This document shows positions 1 to 6,948 of a stretch of 11,671 nucleotides of DNA, piece after piece. The stretch lies in the NCBI GenBank assembly GCA_013375385.1, contig JABXJY010000056.1, positions 1-11,671 on the forward strand. Direction: 5' to 3'. Position numbers and translations under genes: made by a program. The notes beneath the pieces were generated by a model. It was given only the letters and a program-made list of their open reading frames with translations, was not told the DNA's origin and ran no database searches. This DNA comes from Desulfobacterales bacterium (lineage in GTDB: Bacteria; Desulfobacterota; DSM-4660; Desulfatiglandales; B25-G16). Positions within the stretch are counted from its first letter, which is position 1. The number at the start of each line of letters is the position of its first letter.

Positions 1-1493
1 TGATGGCCGATACCGGTGAGGAGCTTTAAGTCCTCGGCTGAGAAGGGGCGGTAGCTTTCGCTCGCCAGATTCATCACGCCCACCACCTCATCTTGGAATA
101 TTAAGGGAACCGAGGCATGGCTCACTTGACAATCTACTTCTGGTAAAGATCTTGAAAGCCTTGGACATTTCAGGACGTCTTCAGCAATGAGCACCTCCTT
201 TCTTTGTATCACATGAAAATTGATGCAATCACCTGGAGGGCTCTCGACCTCCTCTTGAATGAACTCGGGGGGCAAACCCTGGTGACTGACAAGCCTTAAT
301 CTATCACCTTGACCCTCCCTTACTAGTATCCACCCAGCCTTAAGGCCCATAAGATCAAGGACTGTCTTGAGGGTTTCCGCTAAAAGCTTCTCTAACTCTA
401 AAGGTCGGCTAATAGTGGTAGCAATGATATTCAGTGAAGAAAGTTCCCGGTTTCGTCTCTCGAGGGTTTCCTCTGCCTGCTTGCGATTGGTGATGTCCTC
501 AATCTTTCCCACAAAGGACTCGATGATTCCCTCCGGACTGTAGCTGGGATAGATACTCTCCCTTACCCAGAGGACATGTCCGTCCTTATGCCTCACCGGG
601 AATTCTGCTTCGTACGGCTCTTGCATGCCCTCATTCAAACACTTCAAAAGAAAGTTGTATCTCGCAACAATAACTTGCTCTCGATAGTCTTGGTGATAGA
701 ACGGTACCAGCACCCGGTCGTTCATGATATCCATGAACTCTGACTCGCTATAACCAAGAATCCTCTTGACCTGCGAACTCACAAATACGAACTCCTTCGT
801 GTGCGCTTCTATTCCGTAGATGATCTCACCGACGTTTTCCAGGATTGTTCGTATCTGGGATTCATCTGTGTACTTGACTGAAGGCTGCGGGGACTTCGCC
901 AGATTGGTGGCGGATCCTAAAACCAGCGCCTCTTCCAGTAGTCGCCGCAAGTTTGTCGTGTCCGCTGAATGTACCTCATAGTCCAAACCCACGGCGCTCG
1001 CAAAATCTTCGGTTATATCTGTGCCAAGCTGATCTTTCTCGAATCTCACATATACCAGCTTCTTGAAGGTGTCCTGGATTAGCAGCCTCCCATTGCGAGT
1101 GCCTACCCCGAATCCGGCAGAAATCTCCTTCCTCCACTTGGTGAAGAATGGTTTATTGAGCATCCAGTAGCACCTTCCATGGTACTCGGCGTATTTCTCA
1201 GATCCCAGGAACATTTCATAGCAATTGCCTCCTTTGAGTCGGACCACGCGATCACCATACTCCGCAAGCAGTGCCGAAATCTCCGGGTGACAGATACCGT
1301 AGGCCAAGAGAGTCACCTCATTCTCGGCCGTTGATTTGTCGAGGTAGTGTCTGAGCAGATCAATCTTCACAGAAAACGTGCAGGCGGGGAGTACGGGGTA
1401 AATCCTGTAAGAGCGCCTCAGCGATGACAGACACTCCTTGATCTCTTCGTGCATAGAGCCACAAGTGACTACACCCACACTCAATTCGTTCAT
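1..1493 (-). CDS. DUF1638-PAS-GAF sensor protein, C-terminus cut off by the window edge
   Basis: At least 497 residues are readable from an ATG at 1493, which overlaps the stop of the upstream gene as ATGA, so the two are translationally coupled. Residues 1-190 look like DUF1638: an early VVTCGS strand, then LAYGIC (63-68), GGNC (88-91) and LGSEKY (96-101), which match the family's YGxC, DC and LGSxxY signatures. Residues 212-340 are a PAS domain with its PAC end (RHKDGHVLW at 301-309, then VGKIEDIT). Residues 355 onward are a GAF domain (VPLIFQDEVVGVMNLAS, then FSAEDLKLLTGIGH). A histidine kinase or other output domain probably follows beyond position 1, but it is not visible. DUF1638 genes are often found near corrinoid methyltransferase genes, so a cobalamin- or methyl-transfer-linked signal is a reasonable inference. 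The ligand is unknown. Confidence 0.8.
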   Translation of the reverse strand, partial: MNELSVGVVTCGSMHEEIKECLSSLRRSYRIYPVLPACTFSVKIDLLRHYLDKSTAENEVTLLAYGICHPEISALLAEYGDRVVRLKGGNCYEMFLGSEKYAEYHGRCYWMLNKPFFTKWRKEISAGFGVGTRNGRLLIQDTFKKLVYVRFEKDQLGTDITEDFASAVGLDYEVHSADTTNLRRLLEEALVLGSATNLAKSPQPSVKYTDESQIRTILENVGEIIYGIEAHTKEFVFVSSQVKRILGYSESEFMDIMNDRVLVPFYHQDYREQVIVARYNFLLKCLNEGMQEPYEAEFPVRHKDGHVLWVRESIYPSYSPEGIIESFVGKIEDITNRKQAEETLERRNRELSSLNIIATTISRPLELEKLLAETLKTVLDLMGLKAGWILVREGQGDRLRLVSHQGLPPEFIQEEVESPPGDCINFHVIQRKEVLIAEDVLKCPRLSRSLPEVDCQVSHASVPLIFQDEVVGVMNLASESYRPFSAEDLKLLTGIGH

Positions 1494-2155
1494 CTGAGTT
1501 CCTCCCCGGTTAAGTTCTCCAGCAACACGGCCAGCTCGGCCAGATCGTGGGGAAAGATACAGGCTGAAAGTTCCCGTTTCAGGCTCTCGTCCCGCTCAAA
1601 GGGAATGCCCCCCACGAGGATATTCAGATTCCTCTCCTGTAGATACGGAAGCAGCTGCTTCAGAGGATCTACATGGAGGAACTGCGATAGGGTAAAGAGA
1701 ACCACGGGTGGTTTTTTCTTCTCGATAAACTCCTTCAGGTACCGGCTTGTCTCGTTTAGCGGAAACAGGGCAACGGCAAAGGACAGGGTCTTTAGATACG
1801 AGTGAAGAAGGGATGCGCTGGAAATCAAAAATCCCGAGAAGTAGCAAATCGGAATCGGTGTTCGGTTCTTGAAGATAATCTCGATTTTGGGCTGATTCAA
1901 GTGCGTGTATATGAACTTTAGCAATGCGTACATAGCTGCGGGGACGAATTCATTTGCCTTCCATGCCTCAATGACACGATCAAGAAAGGCATGAATCTCA
2001 TCAATAGAGTAACTGGGGCAATCCCTCACCAGCTCCTCCATCGAGATGTAGTCTGAGTTGATTATCCTCTCCATAAGGATGCCTAATCTATTCTCAGAGC
2101 CTCTCGGCTCCTCCTCCGGTCGTGGGGTCAAAACTTTCTTCCTGACATTATTCAT
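1490..2155 (-). CDS. protein with a degenerate cobalamin-binding-like domain, partner of the DUF1638 sensor
   Basis: A 221-residue protein when started at the ATG at 2155, which has an AGGGG Shine-Dalgarno just upstream. An in-frame start 10 codons earlier (2185) has no comparable ribosome site. Residues 20-95 are helical (ISMEELVRD, IHAFLDRVIEAWK), like the helical cap before B12-binding domains. Residues 100-214 have the B12-type Rossmann layout: a first strand IPICYFSG, a helix, a second strand AVALFPLN, then PPVVLFTLSQF (149-159) and NILVGGIPF (178-186), which corresponds to the usual vGG strand. The family's DxHxxG loop, with the cobalt-ligating histidine, is replaced by SGFLISSAS. If the fold assignment is right, the protein probably cannot bind a corrinoid in the usual base-off/His-on way and may be a sensor or decoy. 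It overlaps the DUF1638 sensor gene by four bases. Fold assigned by eye; function unknown. Confidence 0.7.
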   Translation of the reverse strand: MNNVRKKVLTPRPEEEPRGSENRLGILMERIINSDYISMEELVRDCPSYSIDEIHAFLDRVIEAWKANEFVPAAMYALLKFIYTHLNQPKIEIIFKNRTPIPICYFSGFLISSASLLHSYLKTLSFAVALFPLNETSRYLKEFIEKKKPPVVLFTLSQFLHVDPLKQLLPYLQERNLNILVGGIPFERDESLKRELSACIFPHDLAELAVLLENLTGEELR

Positions 2156-2185
2156 CTTTTCCCCTGTTGCGAAAGATAAGCACAT

Positions 2186-3102
2186 TTGAAGGAGTTTCCC
2201 AATGGCAGCTGCCTGTACTAACGAGGGCTATCAAGTCATCCACTATTTTTTAAGGTTCAAAAAATTATATAGTTTTTGGGAAGTGGAAACTGCCCTGACC
2301 AATCTCTGGCTTTAATGCCTCAGTCAACAATTGAGTTCTCTTATAAGCAGTGAATTAGAGGATTGAACGGGAAAATGCTCAGGTGAAAAAAGGAACACTG
2401 CAAGGTGAGGAGCATTATGGTGCCGTGTCAAGATAGAAATGTGGGAAAGAAAAGCAGCAAACAATAATAAGTGATGAGCCGTGAATTTTCACCCAAGACT
2501 CACGACGATGTAGTGATACCAGCGCTAAAATATGAACCTCCAAGGCATTGCTATAAAAATCCTCAGAGGCTTCATAGCGGCATCTTCAGGGGGCTCCTTC
2601 TCATGCTTATCTCCTGAAGGATTGAGGGATAAAAGGTAGCTATAACTATACCTACGATGCCACAATGTGGAGAAAAGTCAAGGGAAATTTTGATACTGAA
2701 TGGCTATGGAAATAAAATCAGTATTAGGGCTTAGAATATAGGCGGAAGTAAGACTTAAGAATTAAGTTAAAATTCAATAATACTCTCGCCATATATTGGG
2801 ATCTCAAGATTTTAACATTACATACCAAATCTGTCCAAATACCACTTCCACTCGCTGGTCTTGGACAGCATCTGAAGACAAAGACAACCTGAAATTGAAA
2901 ATTATGTCTTAGGGGTGATAAGTAATTGAGATCTTCGACTCCAGATTAGAATATCAGATTATTTTGGGCAGCAATGACTGTGATGAGAAGATAAAATCAG
3001 GAATCTTCGACCCGAATTTCTTGAACTAAATACTCACTCGTACCCAAACCCGGGGAAGGAGTGCTAGGGATTAAAATAATACTCGAGGACCGATTCGCCG
3101 GC
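2186..3102. other. long AT-rich stretch with no recognisable gene
   Basis: About 900 bases separate the sensor operon from the LysE gene. All frames are broken. Two tiny frames (2417-2467 with a GAGGAG site, and 2474-2617) have no recognisable product. One inverted repeat stands out, CTTCAGG at 2584-2590 against CCTGAAG at 2613-2619. It extends to about ten pairs with G-U pairs around a 16-nt loop, and no T-run follows on either strand. Otherwise I see only the leader and promoter of the left operon and the downstream end of the LysE gene. Confidence 0.5.
2264..2269 (-). promoter_or_regulatory. possible -10 box for the two-gene sensor operon
   Basis: Read on the minus strand this is a perfect TATAAT, about 110 nt upstream of the start at 2155 and inside an AT-rich run. 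The hexamer 17 nt further upstream (CAGTTT, 2287-2292) is a poor -35, so only the -10 is convincing. The leader shows no clear riboswitch. Confidence 0.35.
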
Positions 3103-3756
3103 TCAAAAGATTACGCGAGCCAAATATCCTTTTGCTGAAACAAGAAACCATACGCCAAAGCCCAAGAGAAAAAGTCCGCAGAAACGGATTATCATCTGGT
3201 ATGTTTTGTCTTTGAGAAGGGCTTTCCCACGGCTAATCCCAAGTGAGACAATGCTGTACCAGGCAAAATCTGCCGTTATGTGTCCCACGAAGAATATAAT
3301 CACCCCGCCCAGTCCTAACTTCATCGCGGCCACCAGGTAACCGAGACCGATCGTTGCCCACCAGAGTGTCCAATAAGGATTGGACACGCTCGCAAGCATT
3401 CCCATGACAAAGGGATGGGGCGTATGCCTGGAATTAAGTCCGGCCTCTTCTGCGCCAAGCGACAGGTTGCCAGCTGTGCGCAACATGCCTACACCCAGCC
3501 ATATGAGCATGGCGCCCCCGAGCAATGCAATGATCCCCATCACAATGGAGGATTTCAGATAAGACCCCAGGCCCAAAATAATGGCCAGCACCAAGATAAG
3601 CTCAAGCAAGGCGTGCCCACTGATAATGAGGGGGCCGGCCTTGAATCCTCGGCGGGCTGATTCGGCTATCGTCACAGACAATATGGGTCCAGGCGTTAAA
3701 ATCCCGGAAAGGGCGAGCGTGAAAGATCCTCCGAATATGGCAGCAAATTCGAACAA
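3103..3756 (-). CDS. LysE/RhtB-family amino-acid or small-metabolite exporter
   Basis: A 217-residue hydrophobic protein of the normal size for the LysE family of inner-membrane exporters. The family's N-terminal signature is present: GPILSV at 23-28 followed by ARRGFKAG (34-41). About six membrane segments can be seen, at roughly 5-27, 43-65, 70-92, 117-145, 149-175 and 188-207. The loop containing SNPYWTLWW (125-133) is the usual conserved NP site before the fourth segment. The start must be the TTG at 3756: an in-frame TAA lies five codons upstream at 3774-3772 and the next ATG is deep inside the protein. The purine-rich AGAAGAAAG just before it could serve as a weak ribosome site. It lies 304 bp downstream of the selenocysteine candidate on the same strand and has its own candidate promoter. 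The substrate cannot be told. Confidence 0.85.
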   Translation of the reverse strand: MFEFAAIFGGSFTLALSGILTPGPILSVTIAESARRGFKAGPLIISGHALLELILVLAIILGLGSYLKSSIVMGIIALLGGAMLIWLGVGMLRTAGNLSLGAEEAGLNSRHTPHPFVMGMLASVSNPYWTLWWATIGLGYLVAAMKLGLGGVIIFFVGHITADFAWYSIVSLGISRGKALLKDKTYQMIIRFCGLFLLGFGVWFLVSAKGYLARVIF

Positions 3757-4060
3757 CTTTCTTCTCTGATCTTACTGCTTTTTGTATGGATTCCTGGCAT
3801 TTAAAGACCTTTGACAATTCTTGCCAAGCTGTATATCAGGATTCTACCTGATTCTATTGTAGACTACATAATGCGTTCAAAACTCTTACCGGTTGAACCT
3901 CCAGCATTTCCTGCCTCTCTCTCCATCTCCTCTTATCAGGGGCAGTCCTTCTCAAAAGGCGTTGCAGAAACAGCCTGTTTTTTCGGTGTGAAAGTCCCCT
4001 TGACTCACGCCCGGCTGGACTGAAGCTCAGAGCTGAGAACACATCCCCCAATACTCAGGG
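3757..4060. other. spacer between the selenoprotein candidate and the LysE gene
   Basis: A 304-base stretch with no credible gene. The short frames here (3811-4023 plus, 3854-4051 minus) have no ribosome site or family resemblance. It contains the candidate LysE promoter at 3851-3880. I see no strong terminator hairpin after the selenoprotein candidate, so read-through into the LysE gene is possible. Confidence 0.5.
3851..3880 (-). promoter_or_regulatory. candidate sigma70 promoter of the LysE-family gene
   Basis: On the minus strand TTGAAC (3880-3875) is followed after 18 nt by TAGAAT (3856-3851). That is a fair -35 and a good -10, and would give a leader of roughly 90 nt before the TTG start. 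A second TAGAAT lies 10 nt downstream. Confidence 0.45.
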
Positions 4061-4549
4061 CTATCCCTTTGGTTGGTCCATGGAGGTCATTTGATCCAAG
4101 CACCGCGCAAGGACGTAGTCAAGATAGTTATAGCACGTCTCCTTGTACACCTCCTCCCCGAAGTATCTGTCTCTATCCTCTTTTTTGCTCCAATCACAGC
4201 CTGTCAAGGTCCGGCAATCGGTATCCCCGAAGCGCTCGACAAACCCATGAAAGAGGCCCCGTACCGAGTCAATCGCCCGAGTCCTCCTTTTGTCCTGGAC
4301 CTCCGGCTCCTGGAGAGCATTCATTCCGTGGAGATAGCCCAGGAAGACCGCTCCACCAAAGAGGGTCCCGCATATCGTCCTTCCTGTCTCAACTGCCCCC
4401 ATATACCCCGCAGTAGGCCACTGATAGGGCGATGGGTCCCAGCCCTCGATCTCCCGCAGAACCTGCAGGACGGCCTCGGCTCAGGTATAGCCCTTTGCCA
4501 TGAGTCGAACCCCCTGCTTCCAGATGGCCTTTAACCGTTCATCCTTCAT
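4061..4549 (-). CDS. C_GCAxxG_C_C-family redox protein, candidate selenoprotein (in-frame TGA at 4483-4481)
   Basis: The frame runs 162 codons from the ATG at 4549 to a TAG at 4061, interrupted only by a TGA at codon 23. Before the TGA the protein reads MAKGYT and after it AEAVLQVL. This matches the family's opening motif GYNCAEAV, with the TGA exactly at the first conserved cysteine. The other signature positions are intact: CGTLFG (60-65, the CGAxxG motif), C112 in DTDCRTLTG, and C139 in KETCYNY. Length fits the family (about 140-160). An AGGAGG Shine-Dalgarno sits 10 nt before the ATG and a near-consensus promoter lies upstream. A SECIS-like hairpin follows the TGA. Family members are predicted redox proteins, often near transporter genes, as here (LysE and MFS). 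I infer that residue 23 is selenocysteine. The alternative, a recent nonsense mutation of TGC/TGT, fits less well with the hairpin and intact regulatory sites. Starting at the internal ATG at 4402 would remove the active-site residue. Confidence 0.82.
4453..4469 (-). promoter_or_regulatory. bacterial SECIS-like hairpin directing selenocysteine at the upstream TGA
   Basis: Eleven nucleotides after the TGA, the minus-strand transcript can form a seven-pair stem, CCUGCAG with CUGCGGG (one U-G pair), capped by GUU. Opening the top pair gives a GGUUC loop. The apical part UGCAGGUUCUGC is nearly the same as the apical part of the E. coli fdhF SECIS as I recall it (UGCAGGUCUGC). The distance from the UGA to the loop GG, 17 nt, is also close to the 18 nt recalled there. 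A G at the start of the loop followed by U is what SelB-type recognition needs. Confidence 0.72.
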
Positions 4550-4613
4550 TTGTGCCTGCCCTCCTGTGCTATCAATTTACTGGATGGAGAAGAATCCGCT
4601 TTTTCTGTGAGGG

Positions 4614-4642
4614 AGTATAGGGGAATTACGGTTGTGTGTCAA
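4614..4642 (-). promoter_or_regulatory. sigma70-type promoter of the selenoprotein candidate, with a possible operator over the -35
   Basis: On the minus strand a perfect TTGACA (4642-4637) is followed after exactly 17 nt by TATACT (4619-4614). It is the best promoter in the window and lies about 65 nt upstream of the ATG at 4549. The inverted repeat TGTCA-N4-TGACA at 4637-4650 overlaps the -35, so a repressor or activator could act there. Confidence 0.7.
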
Positions 4643-4981
4643 TCATGACAACTCTCATGGTGTCATGGTCAAATCGATCTGGATCCAAGAAACTGAGTTG
4701 GGGGTTTATGGAGTGATTTACCTTGGCTCCATGATGTTTTTCAGGCGGAAAGGGTATAGATTACGATCAGAATACCAGGGTTCTTTGGCCTTTCATTTTT
4801 CAAGAATCATAACAGTAATCGAAAGACCAGCACAGCGATCTTAGCTAATCCGCTGCTGCACGGGTGACCGTCAGACGCTGAAGGAACATGGATACCGTTA
4901 TGCTGCGGTATAAACCCCTCTACCAACCCTCTTTATTTTGACTTCCTTACACGCCCTAAATAATATCCAACTTATAGGGCT
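4643..4981. other. spacer between the MFS gene and the selenoprotein promoter
   Basis: About 340 bases without a credible gene. A 70-codon plus-strand frame (4632-4844) has no ribosome site and no family resemblance. Two short inverted repeats are visible: GCCCTA/TAGGGC at 4953-4958 and 4975-4980, right after the MFS stop, and ATACCG/CGGTAT at 4892-4897 and 4906-4911. Either could be part of an inefficient terminator for the MFS gene, but neither has a T-run. Confidence 0.45.
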
Positions 4982-6277
4982 TCAAAAATGAGGAACACCT
5001 GCACTGTCTTGTTTGGGTGCCTTGAGTAATAACGAGAAAATGGCCGCAAGGTAGCAGATTGCGGAAAAGATCATGAAGGCTATAGGATAGCTACCAATCC
5101 GATCAAATGTCCAACCTGCCAGAATAGGCCCACACGTTCCTCCCAGAAGAAAATTTATCGTTAGGATTGAAAAAATCTTCCCCATTACGCCCAGACCAAA
5201 AAAATCGCTCAGGATGGCAGGAAAAAGTGGAGTCCATCCCCCATAAGAAAACCCCAGAATCGCTGCAAAGAGATAGAGGAAGAAGATGTTCGGGGCAGGA
5301 AGCAGGAAGATAAAGGCCGTCCCTTTTAATGCAAAGGAAAGGAGAAATGCAGCCTTCCGCCCGATGCGGTCGGAAAGGGCTCCAATGCCTACCTTGCCAA
5401 CTACACTTGTCACCCCAATAACGCCATATGCCCAGGAAACCACATGTTTAGGCACCCCATTTTCCGTTGCATAGGTAAAAAGATGAGCCATGACTCCAAC
5501 AAGGGATACCTCAGCAAGAAAAAACATGACAAAGAGGATGAAAAAGGATCGAGTTTTCAGAACCTGCCAGACTGTCCAATCCAAGTTGGCGCTTTTCTCC
5601 GATGTGAGGGTCTGGTTCTTTAAAATAAGGGAGGATTCTCGGCCGTGAACTCCTTGCGATGCTTCTGCTCCGTATGGCTGTAAGCCCTTTTCCTCCGGAT
5701 GACCTATGAGGGCCATGGCAGCTAAGAATACGAGAATACCTGAAAGAATTCCAAGAATTGGGAGGGCCATTCTCCAGCCAAATGATTGGATCAGCCAGTT
5801 CAGAGAAGGGGATCCGAGAAACCCACCGATCCCGATTCCAGTCACGGCGATTCCCAAAGCGAGCCCTCTTTTCTTTTCGAACCACCGCGTAACCACCGTT
5901 ACTGGGGGTACATACATGCTCGATGTACCCATTCCGACAATGATGCCAAAAAAGAGATAGAGATGCCATATCTCCCGGGTAAAGGTGGAAAAAATCAACC
6001 CAACACCTAAAAACAGTGCTCCAAGGCCAATAAGAAGACGGGGGCTGTATCTGTCTATAAGGTAGCCCATCAAGAGGATGAAAACACTATTCGTGGAGAT
6101 TTGAACAGAAAAAATCGAGGAGGTTAATGCTCGAGACCAGTTAAATTCCTCCAGTATGGAAGGAAACAAGATCCCGAATCCATAGAACATGACCCCCTGA
6201 GCAGAAAGCACAGTTGTTGCGGCTATTACTACCCACCAGCCATAAAAGATTGGAACTCTTTCTTGTGCGTTCTCCAT
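4982..6277 (-). CDS. MFS transporter, oxalate/monocarboxylate (OFA-like) type
   Basis: A 431-residue, twelve-helix inner-membrane carrier of normal major-facilitator length. The N-terminus FYGWWVV (11-17) followed by FGILFPSILEEF is typical of OFA/monocarboxylate carriers. Motif A appears in both halves: GYLIDRYSPR (71-80) and ALSDRIGRK (300-308). RWFEKKRGLALGI (131-143) is the usual loop before helix 5. The central cytoplasmic loop spans about 193-240. The ATG at 6277 places FYGWW in the expected position; its ribosome site is weak, with GAGG 13 nt upstream. It is transcribed toward the selenoprotein and LysE genes and divergently from the MarR cluster. A carboxylic-acid substrate is suggested by family only. 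The gene could answer to the MarR regulator encoded across the intergenic region, but no shared operator is proven. Confidence 0.85.
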   Translation of the reverse strand: MENAQERVPIFYGWWVVIAATTVLSAQGVMFYGFGILFPSILEEFNWSRALTSSIFSVQISTNSVFILLMGYLIDRYSPRLLIGLGALFLGVGLIFSTFTREIWHLYLFFGIIVGMGTSSMYVPPVTVVTRWFEKKRGLALGIAVTGIGIGGFLGSPSLNWLIQSFGWRMALPILGILSGILVFLAAMALIGHPEEKGLQPYGAEASQGVHGRESSLILKNQTLTSEKSANLDWTVWQVLKTRSFFILFVMFFLAEVSLVGVMAHLFTYATENGVPKHVVSWAYGVIGVTSVVGKVGIGALSDRIGRKAAFLLSFALKGTAFIFLLPAPNIFFLYLFAAILGFSYGGWTPLFPAILSDFFGLGVMGKIFSILTINFLLGGTCGPILAGWTFDRIGSYPIAFMIFSAICYLAAIFSLLLKAPKQDSAGVPHF

Positions 6278-6429
6278 CTCAGTCGCAACGCCTCGAAAGC
6301 CATCTCACCCAATATTCGTACATCGAGTAATCGCCTGTATTGAACTGAGTGGAGTTGATCGGTTTCTCCCAAATGCTAAAGATTAAGGTTTGTTTGCTCC
6401 GTTTGCTGTCTGGTCTCCCGGTTGTAAAA

Positions 6430-6572
6430 GGGGACGTCCGTTCTGAAATTGCATAACTATTTAGATATATCTTAATTTTTAGACTTGTTATCATGATAGA
6501 ATCTCACTTGTAACATATAAAGGCTTTAACTAAAACCACTTAGTATAAAGCAATTTCTCCACGAACGTCCCC
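6430..6572. mobile_element. small inverted-repeat element, MITE/REP-like (about 143 bp)
   Basis: The left end reads GGGGACGTCCGTTCTGAAAT and then TGC. The complement of the right end reads GGGGACGTTCGTGGAGAAAT and then TGC. These are 23-bp inverted termini with 19 identities. The interior is AT-rich and noncoding, and near its centre lies a perfect 10-bp palindrome (TATCATGATA, 6489-6498). No clear target-site duplication is visible at the flanks. The layout suits a non-autonomous element moved in trans by a transposase, possibly the REP-associated type whose remnant lies at the right edge. That link is inference. Confidence 0.5.
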
Positions 6573-6601
6573 CTCCGGTTTGACCCCTTGCCTAAGACAC
6601 G

Positions 6602-6627
6602 ATGAATTCGTCTTTTTACGAATTCAT
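6602..6627. repeat. 10-bp inverted repeat with a 6-nt loop
   Basis: ATGAATTCGT at 6602-6611 and its exact complement ACGAATTCAT at 6618-6627 are separated by CTTTTT. It lies between two divergent transcription units and outside the MITE-like element, so it could be a regulator binding site or an RNA hairpin. No T-run follows, so a terminator is unlikely. Confidence 0.5.
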
Positions 6628-6899
6628 TAGAACTAAGAGCTTGATATAAGAAAATTAGGTGTATATACTCTTATTTTAATAATGGCACAATTCTTAATTT
6701 TGAAAATCTTCGAGCCCGGATAAGCCGGAAAGTTCCTTAAGTGAGCTAAAGTTTGAAGTGCCCAAAGTCAGGGTGTCGTTTCACTCAATCTTTTCATATA
6801 AAAACAGATAGAACTCCACTACTTTAATCACTTTAAACTTTATTGTTAGAACTTTTTTGCCACAAAAGACAAAAAAATATTTACAAGTGCCTAACAGCG

Positions 6900-6912
6900 T
6901 ATACTGTATGAT
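6900..6912 (+). promoter_or_regulatory. possible -10 region of the MarR cluster
   Basis: TATACT (6900-6905) and TATGAT (6907-6912) are both good -10 hexamers about 40 nt before the MarR start. The nearest -35-like sequence, TTTACA at 6880-6885, is spaced 14 or 21 nt away, outside the usual range. The palindrome GTATAC (6899-6904) and flanking ACAG/CTGT (6894-6897, 6904-6907) could form an autoregulatory operator. Confidence 0.3.
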
Positions 6913-6948
6913 TTCTGAAATATAAGTAGCTCACATAAATAAAGAACA

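Larger units (their letters stand above)
6278..6948. other. divergent intergenic region of about 670 bp between the MFS and MarR genes
   Basis: AT-rich and without a credible gene. A 71-codon minus-strand frame (6279-6494) runs through the inverted-repeat element and has no family resemblance. It holds, from left to right, the short MFS leader, the 143-bp inverted-repeat element (6430-6572), a 10-bp hairpin (6602-6627), a CCGG-ATAAG-CCGG tandem near 6720, and the MarR leader. No confident promoter for the MFS gene was found. Confidence 0.55.

Noticed and set aside
2156..2400. Cobalamin riboswitch ahead of the cobalamin-domain gene
   Set aside because: I looked for the conserved B12-box arrangement on the minus strand and did not find it.
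2417..2617. Two small plus-strand frames (16 and 47 codons)
   Set aside because: The first has a fair ribosome site but is very short. The second has none. Neither resembles a known protein.
4481..4483. Reading the TGA as a simple nonsense mutation (pseudogene)
   Set aside because: The codon sits exactly at the redox Cys, is followed by a SECIS-like hairpin, and the rest of the frame and its promoter are intact. It is kept only as the alternative hypothesis.
4073..4534. A 153-codon plus-strand open frame
   Set aside because: It lies antisense to the C_GCAxxG_C_C gene, whose protein signature and promoter on the minus strand are convincing.
4632..4844. 70-codon plus-strand frame
   Set aside because: No ribosome site, no recognisable family, and it overlaps the minus-strand promoter.
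6279..6494. 71-codon minus-strand frame just upstream of the MFS gene
   Set aside because: It runs through one end of the inverted-repeat element and has no protein signature.
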